A program made the translations under genes and the position numbers. From assembly GCF_000717915.1 (NCBI RefSeq), contig NZ_JOCX01000005.1, forward strand, positions 62,001-126,000: a stretch of DNA of 64,000 nt. The letters run 5' to 3'. Every line of letters starts with the position of its first letter. Positions within the stretch are counted from its first letter, which is position 1. Positions 8,235 through 17,504 of the stretch are shown one piece after another. The DNA is from Streptomyces sp. NRRL S-244. GTDB lineage: Bacteria; Actinomycetota; Actinomycetes; Streptomycetales; Streptomycetaceae. Below the pieces are notes generated by a model. The model was given only the letters and a program-made list of their open reading frames with translations. It made no database searches and was not told where the DNA came from.

Positions 8235-8897
8235 GTGCTCTTGCTCGCTGTAGATACCGCCACGCCCGCCGTCACCGTCGCCCTGCACGACGGCGAGTCC
8301 GTCCTCGCCGAGTCGAACCAGGTCGACGCCCGCCGCCACGGGGAGCTCCTGCTGCCCTCCGTCGACAAGGTCCTCGCGGAGGCCGGGCTCACGCTCGACG
8401 CCCTCACCGGCATCGTCGTCGGCGTCGGCCCCGGCCCCTACACCGGACTGCGCGTCGGCCTCGTCACCGCCTCCACCTTCGCCACCGTGCTCGGCATCCC
8501 CGTGCACGGCCTGTGCACCCTCGACGGGCTCGCGTACGCCGCGGGCGCCGCCGGGATCGAGGGCCCCTTCACCGTCGCCACCGACGCGCGGCGCAAGGAG
8601 GTCTACTGGGCCCGGTACGAGGACCCGCGCACGCGCGTCGGCGAGCCCGCCGTGGACCGCCCGGCCGACATCGCCGAGCGGGTCGCCGGGGTGCCCGCGG
8701 TGGGCCAGGGCGCGCTGCTGTACCCGGACGTCTTCACGGACGCGCGGGCCCCCGAGCACCAGAGCGCCGCCGCGCTCGCCTCCCTGGCGGTGGAACGGCT
8801 CGCGGCGGGGGAGGAGTTCCTGCCTCCGACGCCGCTGTACCTGCGCCGGCCCGACGCGCAGGTGCCCAAGAACTACAAGGTGGTCACCCCGCAGTGA
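8235..8897 (+). CDS. tsaB: tRNA threonylcarbamoyladenosine biosynthesis protein TsaB
   Basis: This inactive ASKHA-fold partner dimerises with TsaD and, with TsaE, transfers threonylcarbamoyl to A37 of tRNA. The product is 220 aa with LLAVDTATPAVTVAL at the N-terminus, RHGELLLPSVDKVL, and the diagnostic GVGPGPYTGLRVGL near residue 73. TAGGCT (8223-8228) ends 6 nt before the GTG with no Shine-Dalgarno, which suggests a leaderless mRNA. The stop overlaps the rimI start (GTGA), so translation is coupled. Confidence 0.95.
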   Translation: MLLLAVDTATPAVTVALHDGESVLAESNQVDARRHGELLLPSVDKVLAEAGLTLDALTGIVVGVGPGPYTGLRVGLVTASTFATVLGIPVHGLCTLDGLAYAAGAAGIEGPFTVATDARRKEVYWARYEDPRTRVGEPAVDRPADIAERVAGVPAVGQGALLYPDVFTDARAPEHQSAAALASLAVERLAAGEEFLPPTPLYLRRPDAQVPKNYKVVTPQ

Positions 8898-9412
8898 CGG
8901 CACCGACCGCAGCGACCGCAGTACTGCGCGAGATGCGCTGGTGGGACATCGAGCCGGTGCTGGAACTGGAGCACGAGCTGTTCCCCGAGGACGCTTGGTC
9001 CGCGGGCATGTTCTGGTCCGAGCTCGCCCACGCCCGCGGCCCGCACGCCACCCGCCGCTACGTGGTGGCCGAGGACGCGTCGGGCCGCCTCGTCGGCTAC
9101 GCCGGGCTGGCCGCCGCCGGTGACCTGGCCGACGTACAGACCATCGCGGCCGCGCGGGACCAGTGGGGGACCGGGCTCGGCGCCCGGCTCCTCACCGACC
9201 TGCTGCGCGCCGCCACCGCGTTCGAGTGCGCCGAGGTGCTGCTGGAGGTACGGGTGGACAACACCCGGGCCCAGAAGCTCTACGAGCGCTTCGGCTTCGA
9301 GCCGATCGGCTTCCGGCGGGGCTACTACCAGCCCGGCAACGTGGACGCGCTCGTGATGCGCCTGACCGACCCCGCACAAGCGACGACTGAAAGCACTGAG
9401 AGCAATGGCTGA
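8894..9412 (+). CDS. rimI: Ribosomal-protein-alanine N-acetyltransferase RimI-like (GNAT)
   Basis: The product is a 172-aa GNAT acetyltransferase: [24 protein letters not shown] at the N-terminus is typical of RimI. The acetyl-CoA loop is [15 protein letters not shown] near residues 95-109, and the C-terminal [20 protein letters not shown] is the family signature. In E. coli RimI acetylates the N-terminus of S18; the Streptomyces substrate is inferred. It is embedded between tsaB (4-nt overlap) and tsaD (8-nt overlap), the common tsaB-rimI-tsaD arrangement. Confidence 0.93.
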   Translation: MTAPTAATAVLREMRWWDIEPVLELEHELFPEDAWSAGMFWSELAHARGPHATRRYVVAEDASGRLVGYAGLAAAGDLADVQTIAAARDQWGTGLGARLLTDLLRAATAFECAEVLLEVRVDNTRAQKLYERFGFEPIGFRRGYYQPGNVDALVMRLTDPAQATTESTESNG

Positions 9413-10529
9413 CGAACCGCTCGTCCTCGGCATCGAGACCTCCTGCGACGAGACCGGCGTCGGCGTGGTCCGCGGCACGACCCTGCTGGCCGACGCGATC
9501 GCCTCCAGCGTCGACGAGCACGCCCGCTTCGGCGGCGTCGTTCCCGAGGTGGCCTCCCGGGCGCACCTGGAGGCGATGGTCCCGACCATCGAGCGCGCCC
9601 TGAAGGAGGCCGGGGTCAGCGCCCGCGACCTCGACGGCATCGCCGTCACCGCGGGTCCCGGCCTCGCGGGGGCCCTGCTGGTGGGCGTCTCGGCGGCCAA
9701 GGCGTACGCGTACGCGCTCGGCAAGCCGCTCTACGGGGTGAACCACCTGGCCTCGCACATCTGCGTCGACCAGCTGGAGCACGGGCCGCTGCCGGAGCCG
9801 ACCATGGCGCTGCTGGTCTCCGGCGGGCACTCCTCGCTGCTGCTCGCCCCGGACATCACCTCCGACGTACGGCCGCTGGGCGCGACCATCGACGACGCGG
9901 CCGGCGAGGCCTTCGACAAGATCGCGCGCGTGCTGCAGCTGGGCTTCCCCGGCGGCCCGGTCATCGACCGGCTCGCGCGCGAGGGCGACCCGAAGGCGAT
10001 CAACTTCCCGCGCGGGCTGACGGGGCCGCGCGACGCGGCGTACGACTTCTCCTTCTCCGGCCTCAAGACGGCGGTCGCCCGCTGGATCGAGGCGAAGCGG
10101 AACGCGGGCGAGGAGGTGCCGGTGCGCGATGTGGCGGCGTCCTTCCAGGAGGCCGTGGTGGACGTGCTGACCCGCAAGGCGATCCGCGCGTGCAAGGACG
10201 AGGGCGTCGACCACCTGATGATCGGCGGCGGTGTGGCGGCCAATTCCCGGCTGCGCTCGCTGGCGCAGGAGCGCTGCGACGACGCGGGGATCATCCTGCG
10301 GGTGCCGCGGCCGAAGCTGTGCACGGACAACGGCGCGATGGTGGCGGCGCTGGGCGCGGAGATGGTCAAGCGGAACCGGCCGGCCTCGGACTGGGACCTG
10401 TCGGCGGACTCCTCGCTGCCGGTGACGGACCCGCACGTGCCGGGTACCTCGCACTCCCACACGCACGGGCACTCTGCCGGCCACGACCACGACCACGTGC
10501 ACGAGTTGAGCAAGGACAACCTGTACTGA
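9405..10529 (+). CDS. tsaD: tRNA N6-adenosine threonylcarbamoyltransferase
   Basis: This is the catalytic subunit of t6A synthesis (formerly Gcp). The product is 374 aa. [14 protein letters not shown] at the N-terminus is the phosphate loop. NHLASHI near 111-117 carries the two metal-binding His. [24 protein letters not shown] and [13 protein letters not shown] are all present. The C-terminus has a His-rich extension (about 350-366, roughly nine His in 20 residues) beyond the conserved core. The stop overlaps the next ATG (ATGA). Confidence 0.96.
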   Translation: MADEPLVLGIETSCDETGVGVVRGTTLLADAIASSVDEHARFGGVVPEVASRAHLEAMVPTIERALKEAGVSARDLDGIAVTAGPGLAGALLVGVSAAKAYAYALGKPLYGVNHLASHICVDQLEHGPLPEPTMALLVSGGHSSLLLAPDITSDVRPLGATIDDAAGEAFDKIARVLQLGFPGGPVIDRLAREGDPKAINFPRGLTGPRDAAYDFSFSGLKTAVARWIEAKRNAGEEVPVRDVAASFQEAVVDVLTRKAIRACKDEGVDHLMIGGGVAANSRLRSLAQERCDDAGIILRVPRPKLCTDNGAMVAALGAEMVKRNRPASDWDLSADSSLPVTDPHVPGTSHSHTHGHSAGHDHDHVHELSKDNLY

Positions 10530-10801
10530 TGAGCACCGTCGCGCTGATGTGGGAGGCCCGGGCCGCCGCCGGGCGGGGCAACGAGCTGCTGGAGTGGGCC
10601 CGTTCGCAGGTACTGGAGCGCGAGCCGGTGCGCCGCGAGCTGCTGCGGGCCCCGCAAGACCGGGTGTTGGTCGTCACGTGGTGGGAGGCGGACGAGGGCG
10701 TGGCGGCGGAACTGCCCGAACTCCCGGAGCCCGCAGCCGATCTGATCACCCGTGCGGTGCACCGCTGGCGGTTCGAGTCGGTGGAGACCAGCGGAACCTG
10801 A
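10529..10801 (+). CDS. Small conserved-looking protein translationally coupled to tsaD
   Basis: A 90-aa soluble protein whose ATG overlaps the tsaD stop. The sequence has two amphipathic helices (ELLEWARSQVLEREPVRREL) followed by a beta-rich RVLVVTWWEAD and VHRWRFESV. This pattern resembles small dimeric alpha/beta-barrel proteins, but I do not recognise a family. The tight coupling suggests co-expression with the t6A genes and nothing more. Confidence 0.75.
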   Translation: MSTVALMWEARAAAGRGNELLEWARSQVLEREPVRRELLRAPQDRVLVVTWWEADEGVAAELPELPEPAADLITRAVHRWRFESVETSGT

Positions 10802-10860
10802 CATGCGAGGCGCCCTCCAGGGACTGGTGAGCGGGACTCGGGCCCGCTGCCGTTATCGTC

Positions 10861-11496
10861 ATGAGCATGCCTCGCCGTGACCTGCCGCCTCCACCGCCCC
10901 CGGCCCACTTGCGCGACTGGCTGGACGAGAACGCCGTACGCGCCGACCGCGCCCGCTTCCTGAAGGACCTGCGCCGGCGCAGCCTGGGCCTGGGGCGGCT
11001 GCTGCTGCTCTGGACCGTCGCCGCCGTCTTCGCGCTCGGCTGGTCCTTCGTCGCGATGGCCCTGATGTCCTTCGAGACACCGGGCGACCCGTTCTCGTAC
11101 GTCTTCGGCCTGATCTTCGGCCTGCTCGGCGCGGGCGTGCTGATCCCGGCGGGGTTCTGGTTCGCCTGGGGCGCCCGGCGGGACCGGCTGGTCCGCCAGC
11201 TGCTGCGCGCCTGGGCCGAATCGGACCGGGACCCGGCCGCCGACGCCGGGGTCCGCGCCCCGGGGCTGAGCCTGACCTGGCTGCTGGCCTCCTTCGCGCT
11301 GGGCGCGTTCGGGCTGTACGTGACCTTCGGCTCGGCGGCGACGGCCCGCCCGGGCATCACCACGTACGGGGAGGTCACGTACTACATGGGCCTCGGCATG
11401 ATCCTGTGGATCACCGGCCTGCTGGGCCTCGGCAAGGCCGGCGCGCACTACCGGTGGGCGGTGCGCGCCTTCCGCGGCGGTGCCCCGGCGCGCTGA
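10861..11496 (+). CDS. Integral membrane protein, four predicted spans
   Basis: The product is 211 aa. A proline-rich N-terminus is followed by hydrophobic segments at about residues 43-68, 78-101, 139-160 and 172-193. Basic loops (RRDRLVRQLL, RWAVRAF) suggest cytoplasmic termini. No motif links it to a known transporter or enzyme. It lies between the t6A cluster and a convergent methyltransferase gene, with a 12-nt convergent gap and no room for a long terminator. Confidence 0.75.
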   Translation: MSMPRRDLPPPPPPAHLRDWLDENAVRADRARFLKDLRRRSLGLGRLLLLWTVAAVFALGWSFVAMALMSFETPGDPFSYVFGLIFGLLGAGVLIPAGFWFAWGARRDRLVRQLLRAWAESDRDPAADAGVRAPGLSLTWLLASFALGAFGLYVTFGSAATARPGITTYGEVTYYMGLGMILWITGLLGLGKAGAHYRWAVRAFRGGAPAR

Positions 11497-11508
11497 CGGG
11501 CGAGCGGG

Positions 11509-12696
11509 TCAGCGGTCCTGCGGTGCGGTGACGGGCGAGCCGATCAGCATCGACGGGGCGCCGGCGACCCGGGTCAGGAAGACGGTCGCGGAGTGCGGCC
11601 CCTGCGGCTTGACCTTCTTGCGCAGCTCCTCGGGCTCGATCGCCGAACCGCGCTTCTTGACGGTCAGGATGCCCACCCCGCGCTCGCGCAGCAGCGCCTT
11701 CAGCTTCTTGAGGCCGAACGGCAGCACGTCGGTGATCTCGTACGCGGTGGCGTACGGCGTCGCGCGCAGCTCGTCGGCGGTGACGTACGCGATGGTCGGG
11801 TCGATGAGCCGGCCCGCCAGCTGCTCGGCGACCTCGGCGACGAGGTGGGCGCGGATCACGGCGCCGTCGGGCTCGTAGAGGTAGCGGCCGACCGGACCGG
11901 CCTCGGGATCGGGCAGCGGATCGCCGGTGTGCAGGGTGCGCGGGCCCGGCAGCAGGGTGGCGCGTACGGTGCCGGGCGCGGTCCCGAACCACAGCACCGC
12001 CTCCTTCACGTCCCCCTGGTCCGAGATCCACTCGGCCTCGGCCTCCGGCGGCACGGCCTCGTGCGGGATGCCGGGGGCGACCTTGATGGCGGCGTACCTG
12101 GCCCTACGGGCGGCCTCGACGGCCCACGACAGCGGCGGCGAGTAGCTCTCGGGGTCGAACGTCCGGCCGCGGCCGGATCGCCGGGCGGGGTCGAGGAAGA
12201 CGGCGTCGTACCCGGAGGTGTCGATGTCGGTCACGTCCGCCTCGCGGACCTCGATGAGCTCCGCCAGCCCCAGGGCCTCGGCGTTGGCGCGGGCGACGGC
12301 GACGGTCAGCGGGTCGCGGTCCACGGCGAGGACGCGGATGCCGATCCGGGCCAGGGCGAGGGCGTCCCCGCCGATGCCGCAGCAGAGGTCCGCGACGCTG
12401 CGCACGCCGAGTTCCGCGAGCCGTCCGGCGCGGTACGAGGCCACCGGGGCGCGGGTGGCCATTTCGCCGCCGCCGGGCGTGAAGTACATCCGGAACGCGT
12501 CCTCGGCCCCGAACTTCGCCACCGCGCGCTGCCGCAGCCGGGCCTGCCCGAGCGCTGCGGAGACCAGTGCGGCGGGGTGCTCGCGGCGCAGCCGGGTGGC
12601 GAGGGCGAGCTCCTGGGCCGGGTCGTGGTCGCGGAGCGAGTCGAGGAGGGCGCGGCCCTCGGGGGTGAGGAGCGCGGCGAAGTCTTCGGGGGTCAC
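11509..12696 (-). CDS. Class I SAM methyltransferase with C-terminal THUMP-like domain
   Basis: The product is 395 aa. An N-terminal helical region precedes a Rossmann methyltransferase core: SVADLCCGIGGDALALA near 100-116 binds SAM, VLAVDRDP is the acidic ribose-binding strand, and YDAVFLDPARRSGRGRTF is a DPAR-type catalytic loop. The C-terminal region (about 300-395), with PYATAYEITDVLPF and GVGILTVKKRG, matches the THUMP-like domain of actinobacterial methyltransferases. The substrate is probably an RNA base, but this is not determined. It starts with GTG. Confidence 0.85.
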   Translation of the reverse strand: MTPEDFAALLTPEGRALLDSLRDHDPAQELALATRLRREHPAALVSAALGQARLRQRAVAKFGAEDAFRMYFTPGGGEMATRAPVASYRAGRLAELGVRSVADLCCGIGGDALALARIGIRVLAVDRDPLTVAVARANAEALGLAELIEVREADVTDIDTSGYDAVFLDPARRSGRGRTFDPESYSPPLSWAVEAARRARYAAIKVAPGIPHEAVPPEAEAEWISDQGDVKEAVLWFGTAPGTVRATLLPGPRTLHTGDPLPDPEAGPVGRYLYEPDGAVIRAHLVAEVAEQLAGRLIDPTIAYVTADELRATPYATAYEITDVLPFGLKKLKALLRERGVGILTVKKRGSAIEPEELRKKVKPQGPHSATVFLTRVAGAPSMLIGSPVTAPQDR

Positions 12697-12803
12697 GTCC
12701 CCATTGTCGGCGACGGGGCGTGTGGGCCGGTCGGAGGAACGTGGCAGCGCGGCGCGAGGTGTCGTCCGGGAAGCGGGCGTGTCGGGTGCCAGGATGCGCT
12801 GCT

Positions 12804-13751
12804 ATGCAGCTAGTCGGACAAAAGGAAGATAAGACGCTTCATGGTCACCGGTCCGCGGCGGGTCCGCGCGGCCGCGTCGGGGTGGCACTGGCCGCACTGC
12901 TGGTCGCCGCCCTCGGAACGGGATGCGGCTCGGCCGCCGACTCCGCCCCCGCCCGCAAGGGCGGCAAGGCCGCGGACGCCCCCGCGGGCGCCGCGGGCGC
13001 GGTCGCGAACCCGGCCGAGCAGCTGAAGACCACCCAGCAGGCCCGGATCGCCGCGGCGAAGAAGTGGAAGCTGGCCAAGCCGCCGCTGACCGCGCCGGCC
13101 GCGCCCAAGACGAAGCCCGAGATCACCACGCGGGAGGGCTTCGAGGTCGAGGGCCAGGAAGACCTCCCGCCCGTCTTCACCACCGTCCCCACGGAGGACA
13201 AGGTCGTCTTCCTGACGATCGACGACGGCGCGGAGAAGGACCCCGAGTTCCTGAAGATGATGAAGGAGCTGAAGATCCCGTACACGGCGTTCCTCAGCGA
13301 CTACCTCGTCCGCGACAACTACCCCTACTTCAAGGAGATGCAGGCCGCCGGCGTCTCCCTGAACAACCACACGCTCAACCACCGCTACATGCCGGCGCTC
13401 TCGTACGAGGAGCAGCACGAGGAGATCTGCGGGCAGCAGGACACCATCCAGAAGCAGTTCGGCAAACGGCCGACGCTGTTCCGGCCGCCGTACGGCAACT
13501 ACAACGAGGACACGCTGCGCGCGGCGAAATCCTGCGGCATCAAGGCGGTCCCGCTGTGGAACGCGGAGGCCTTCGTGAACCGCATGGACTGGCGGGAATG
13601 GGACCGGGACCTCCACCCTGGAGACATCATCCTGACTCATTTCCGAGGGCGGGAGGACTGGAAGGGTTCGATGCCTGACATGATCCGTCATGTCATGAAG
13701 ACCGTCACGGACAAGGGGTACGCCGTGGCCCGCCTGGAGGACTACTTGTGA
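12804..13751 (+). CDS. Polysaccharide deacetylase (NodB domain) lipoprotein, copy 1
   Basis: The product is 315 aa. A signal segment ending VAALGTGC is a plausible but non-canonical lipobox. An Ala/Lys-rich linker precedes a carbohydrate esterase family 4 domain: FLTIDDGAEKD (catalytic Asp-Asp), NNHTLNHRY (metal-binding His pair) and LFRPPYGNYN (motif 3). These predict a secreted metal-dependent deacetylase acting on GlcNAc-type polymer or peptidoglycan. The ATG at 12804 was chosen because further N-terminal residues are not signal-like. The stop overlaps the start of a paralogue (GTGA), indicating tandem duplication and coupled translation. Confidence 0.88.
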   Translation: MQLVGQKEDKTLHGHRSAAGPRGRVGVALAALLVAALGTGCGSAADSAPARKGGKAADAPAGAAGAVANPAEQLKTTQQARIAAAKKWKLAKPPLTAPAAPKTKPEITTREGFEVEGQEDLPPVFTTVPTEDKVVFLTIDDGAEKDPEFLKMMKELKIPYTAFLSDYLVRDNYPYFKEMQAAGVSLNNHTLNHRYMPALSYEEQHEEICGQQDTIQKQFGKRPTLFRPPYGNYNEDTLRAAKSCGIKAVPLWNAEAFVNRMDWREWDRDLHPGDIILTHFRGREDWKGSMPDMIRHVMKTVTDKGYAVARLEDYL

Positions 13752-14617
13752 GGTACGCGCGCCGGTCCGTGGTCGGAACGCTGGCGGCCGGCGCGCTCGC
13801 GCTGTCCCTGACGGGGTGCGGGGACGGCGTGGACCCGGTCGAGAGGCTGGGGAGCAAGACTCCGGAGACGACGCAGCCGCCGACGGCGGCTGCGTCGCCG
13901 TCGACGTCGCCCGGCACGGCGGGCGACGAGGCGTACAAGAAGTGGGGTCTGAAATCCCCTCTCCAATTCGCCCCGAAGCCGGCCCAGAAACCCGCCCTCC
14001 CCCCGGCCGCCCCGGGCAAGGCCCAGGTGGTGGACCGAATACCCGTCCCGCCCACCGACAAGGTCGTCTTCCTGACCTTCGACGACGGCGCGGAGAAGGA
14101 CCCCGAGTTCCTGAAGATGGCGGCCGACCTCAAGCTGCCGATCAGCATGTTCCTGACGGACAACATCGCCTCGTCGGACTACGGGCACTTCGAGAAGCTC
14201 CGCGACAACGGCTCCGGCAGCACGATCAACAACCACACCCTGACGCACCCGAACCTCCGGACCCTGCCCTTCGCGGCGCAGAAGAAGGAGATATGCGGCC
14301 AGCAGGAACACCTGGAGAAACGGTTCGGCGCCAAGCCGGTCCGCTTCCGCCCGCCGTACGGCAACTACAACGACGACACCCTCAAGGCCGCCTCCGAATG
14401 CGGCATATCGCAGGTGGTCCTGTGGCGCGTGTCGATGCAGATCAACAACTTCCAGTACGCCGAGGGCTCCGCCCTCAAACCGGGCGACATCATCCTGGCC
14501 CATTTCCGCGGCCCCTCCGAACTCAAGGGCTCGACGGAAATCCAGATGACCACCCGCATGCTCCAGCGCATCCAGGAACAGGGCTACCGCATAGGCCGCC
14601 TGGAGGACTACCTCTGA
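13748..14617 (+). CDS. Polysaccharide deacetylase (NodB domain) lipoprotein, copy 2
   Basis: The product is a 289-aa paralogue of the upstream gene. It has a clean lipobox (LSLTGC) after a short signal peptide, a Thr/Pro/Ser linker, then the CE4 domain: FLTFDDGAEKD, NNHTLTHPN and RFRPPYGNYND, with ICGQQ shared by both copies. DKVVFLT and GAEKDPEFLKM are nearly identical between copies. At the position where copy 1 has WNAEAFVNRMDW, this copy has WRVSMQINNFQY, so the substrate pockets may differ. Both likely act outside the membrane on glycan. Confidence 0.9.
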   Translation: MRYARRSVVGTLAAGALALSLTGCGDGVDPVERLGSKTPETTQPPTAAASPSTSPGTAGDEAYKKWGLKSPLQFAPKPAQKPALPPAAPGKAQVVDRIPVPPTDKVVFLTFDDGAEKDPEFLKMAADLKLPISMFLTDNIASSDYGHFEKLRDNGSGSTINNHTLTHPNLRTLPFAAQKKEICGQQEHLEKRFGAKPVRFRPPYGNYNDDTLKAASECGISQVVLWRVSMQINNFQYAEGSALKPGDIILAHFRGPSELKGSTEIQMTTRMLQRIQEQGYRIGRLEDYL

Positions 14618-14624
14618 CCTCGGC

Positions 14625-15263
14625 CTACGTCACGAGGTCGAGAAGCTGGTCCAGCGACGAGATGGACCAGTCGGCAACCGCCCGCACCTCGGGGTCGTCG
14701 GCCCACCAGTGCCCCCAGGGGCCGCGGCGGAGGTGCGCCGTGAGCAGCCCGGCGCGCGCGGCCGGAAAGACGTCGTTCGCCGGATGGTCCCCGACGTACA
14801 AGGTCTCACCCGCGGGCGCACCGGAAACCTCCGACACCCGCTCGAAGAACCCGGCGTCCGGCTTGGCGACCCCCCACTCCCCGGAGGTCACGACGAGATC
14901 CGCAGGAAGCCCGAGGTCCCTCAGCAGGCCACCCGCCTTCCGGCTCTGATTCCCGGCGACGACCACCCGAACCCCCATGGCCCGGAGCCCGGCGAGAGCC
15001 GGCCGTACATCCGGGTACAGATCGCCCTCGTCGAGCCGCTCGCCCCGCCCCGCCGCCTCACGGGCGGCGTACTCACCGGAAATGTCGATCCCGGGCCGCA
15101 GCAGCCGCAGGGCATCGGCATTGTCGCGCCCCTCGACGACAACGGCGCCGACGAGCGCGGAAAGCGTGTGTCCGGACACCCCCAACCAGTCGGCCCAGGC
15201 CGCCCAGTAACGGTCGTCGCGGACGATGGTCTCGCCGACATCCAACACAACGGTCCGAATCAC
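14625..15263 (-). CDS. HAD-superfamily hydrolase
   Basis: The product is 212 aa. Motif I is LDVGETIV, where the usual second Asp (DxD) is Gly, a variant known in some HAD phosphatases. Motif II is VVVAGNQSRK, motif III the Lys in GVAKPDAGFF, and motif IV YVGDHPANDV. A phosphatase on a small substrate is likely, though the missing general-acid Asp weakens activity predictions. It converges on the second deacetylase gene with 7 nt between the stops. Confidence 0.85.
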   Translation of the reverse strand: MIRTVVLDVGETIVRDDRYWAAWADWLGVSGHTLSALVGAVVVEGRDNADALRLLRPGIDISGEYAAREAAGRGERLDEGDLYPDVRPALAGLRAMGVRVVVAGNQSRKAGGLLRDLGLPADLVVTSGEWGVAKPDAGFFERVSEVSGAPAGETLYVGDHPANDVFPAARAGLLTAHLRRGPWGHWWADDPEVRAVADWSISSLDQLLDLVT

Positions 15264-15314
15264 CCGCCCACGGTAAACCGCCCCAAGCGCCGCCGCGCCG
15301 GCCGCGCAAGCCGC

Positions 15315-16076
15315 TCAAAGAACCGGAGGCCGACCCAGTCGGGTCATGCGCCACACCGTGCGCCATTTCATCGGCTTGCGCAGCCCGCACGGCGCTCGCA
15401 CGCCCTCGACGAAACCGCTCCACCACGCCTTCAGCCCCGTCAAAGACCGCATCCGCACCATGGCGAGAACGATCCACACGCCGAGATAGACCGGAATCAG
15501 CGGAACCGGCAGCCGGCGGCGGGCCAGCCGGACACGGTTCCGGGCGGTGAAGCGGTAATAGACCGCATGCCGAGCGGGGGACGTCGTCGGATGTTGGAGG
15601 ACCAGCTCGGGCTCGTAGAGGATCTTCCATCCCGCATCCAGCGCCCGCCATGCCAGATCGGACTCTTCGTGCCCGAAGAAGAACTCCGCAGGCCACAAAT
15701 CGATCTGCCGGAGCATGGGCATCGAGAAGGCGTGGCCGCCGCCGAGGAAGGCGGTCACCAGACCACGGCGCATCGGATCGCCGGCACGCAGCCGCGGAAC
15801 CCAGCGCCGCTCCGTGTGCCCGTGCTCGTCAGCGACCCTGAAGCCGATGACCCCCAGCGCCGGGTCCTCCGCGAACAGCTGCCGGACCCTCCCGAACACT
15901 CCTGTGTCGATGAGCAGCCCGTCGTCATCCAGCTCGATGACGACGTCCACCTCACCGGACTCGCGCAGCTTCTCCAGGCCGACGTTGCGGCCTCCCGGGC
16001 AGCCCAGGTTCTGCTCAAGCGGGACTTTGGCGACGTTGGCCGCCACGTCCACATCGGTGAGAGACGTCGCATTGCG
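15315..16076 (-). pseudogene. Family 2 glycosyltransferase, 5'-truncated
   Basis: The frame encodes the middle and C-terminal part of a GT-A glycosyltransferase: NLGCPGGRNVGL, a DxD-like VVIELDDDGLLID, FLGGGHAFSMPML, a FFFGHEESDLAWRALDAGW acceptor-loop motif and a C-terminal hydrophobic segment. The family normally begins with about 60 more residues (a VxVVVxTYN-like strand and first nucleotide-binding Asp); they are missing. Reading upstream from the first GTG (16052), eight codons lead straight into TGA at 16077-16079, which is also the stop of the FtsW-like gene in the same frame. The break coincides with a 13-bp repeat, so this is probably a remnant left by recombination. Translation from GTG16052 (246 aa) cannot be excluded. 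Confidence 0.7.
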
Positions 16077-16087
16077 TCAAAGTCCCG
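16075..16087 (+). repeat. 13-bp direct repeat, copy A
   Basis: CGTCAAAGTCCCG is identical to the copy at 20305-20317. This copy supplies the last codons and stop of the FtsW-like gene and marks the broken 5' end of the glycosyltransferase. A diverged inverted partner GGGACTTTGGCG lies at 16021-16032 inside the glycosyltransferase. Confidence 0.7.
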
Positions 16088-17504
16088 TCCGGCTGGCGGG
16101 GGGTGAAGCGGTGGCCGAGACCACCGGGGTGATCGTCGTTTCCGCCGGGCCGTGGGCGTCGGCTTCGCGTTGGCGTTCCGCGCTGTCGCTGATGCGCAGC
16201 AGCAGGGCGATCATGATCCAGTTGGCCAGGAGCGACGAGCCGCCCTTCGCCAGGAACGGCAGCGCCTTGCCGGTCAGCGGGATCAGGCCCGTCACACCGC
16301 CCGCCACCACGAAGACCTGGAGCGCCAGCGCCGCCGACAGGCCCACCGCCAGCAGCTTCCCGAACGGGTCGCGGGCGCCCAGCGCCATCCGCAGCCCCCG
16401 CTGGACCAGCAGTGCGTACAGGATCAGCACCGCCATGACCCCGGCCAGCCCGAGCTCCTCGCCCACCGTGGTCAGGATGAAGTCGCTGCGCCCCGCGAAG
16501 CCGATCAGCTCCGGGTGCCCCATCCCCAGCCCCGTCCCCGACATGCCGCCCGTGCCGAAGCTGAACAGCGCCTGCGCGGACTGGTCCGAGATGACCCCCG
16601 GCGGCCGCTCCTTCCAGTAGTACGACAGCGGCTCCAGCCAGGCGGCCACACGCCCCTTGACGTGCGGTTCCGTCGAGCCCACCACGAAGGCGCCCACGCC
16701 CGCCATGAGCAGGCCCGTCACGATCCAGCTGGTGCGCTCGGTGGCGACGTACAGCATCACCACGAACACGCCGAAGAAGATCAGCGACGTACCCAGGTCC
16801 CGCTCGAAGACCAGCACCAGCAGCGACACGATCCACACCGTGATGATCGGCCCGAGCTGGCGCATCGGGGGCAGCCGCATGCCCAGGAACTTCCGGCCCG
16901 TCAGGGCCAGCGAATCGCGGTGGATGACCAGATAGCCCGCGAAGAAGATCGAGATCATGATCTTCACGAACTCGCCCGGCTGGAGCGAGAACCCGAACAG
17001 GATGATCCAGCGCTTCGCGCCGTACGTGTCCGCACCGAAGAACGCCGGCGCGATCAGCAGCACCAGCGCGACCGCCATCGTGATGTAGATGAACCGCTGG
17101 AGCAGCCGGTGGTCCCGCAGCAGCGCCACCACGGCCAGGCACGCGGCCACGCCGATGACCGTCCACTGGAGCTGCCCCGGCGCGTTCGCCTCGCCGCCGT
17201 ACCGCGCGATGTACGACTGGTCCAGCCGGTGCAGCAGCACCAGCCCCAGCCCCGACAGCAGCATGGCGAGCGGGAAGATCAGCGGATCCGCGTACGCCGC
17301 GAACCGGCGCACGCCCAGGTGCCCCACCAGCGCCAGCAGCGTCATGCTGATGGTGAAGCCGGTGAGGTTGGCGGGCAGCTCGCCGTTCATCGCCAGACCG
17401 GCGCTCGCGTGCCCGAAGACGGTGAGGGCGACGACGAAGACGAGGAGCAGCGCCTCGGTACGGCGGCGCGCGCCGGCCGTCGTGAGCGGTCTCAGTCCAC
17501 GCAC
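16077..17504 (-). CDS. SEDS-family peptidoglycan polymerase, RodA/FtsW-like
   Basis: The product is a 475-aa polytopic protein with about ten to twelve membrane spans. SEDS signatures are visible: YGAKRWIILFGFSLQPGEFVKI, the catalytic-type region FERDLGTSLIFFGVF, GTGGMSGTGLGMG, FILTTVGEELGLAG and the C-terminal FLAKGGSSLLANW. SEDS proteins polymerise lipid II with a class B PBP; no PBP is adjacent here. The GTG start overlaps the end of the LCP gene by 13 nt, so translation is coupled. RodA versus FtsW cannot be decided, and Streptomyces has several paralogues. The C-terminal SRTGL and stop lie inside the 13-bp repeat. Confidence 0.88.
   Translation of the reverse strand: MRGLRPLTTAGARRRTEALLLVFVVALTVFGHASAGLAMNGELPANLTGFTISMTLLALVGHLGVRRFAAYADPLIFPLAMLLSGLGLVLLHRLDQSYIARYGGEANAPGQLQWTVIGVAACLAVVALLRDHRLLQRFIYITMAVALVLLIAPAFFGADTYGAKRWIILFGFSLQPGEFVKIMISIFFAGYLVIHRDSLALTGRKFLGMRLPPMRQLGPIITVWIVSLLVLVFERDLGTSLIFFGVFVVMLYVATERTSWIVTGLLMAGVGAFVVGSTEPHVKGRVAAWLEPLSYYWKERPPGVISDQSAQALFSFGTGGMSGTGLGMGHPELIGFAGRSDFILTTVGEELGLAGVMAVLILYALLVQRGLRMALGARDPFGKLLAVGLSAALALQVFVVAGGVTGLIPLTGKALPFLAKGGSSLLANWIMIALLLRISDSAERQREADAHGPAETTITPVVSATASPPASRTGL

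Noticed and set aside
8073-8903. Upstream extension of the L,D-transpeptidase-like frame over tsaB
   Set aside because: The extension is antisense to tsaB and lacks a signal; GTG 8072 with GGAG fits the membrane-anchor start.
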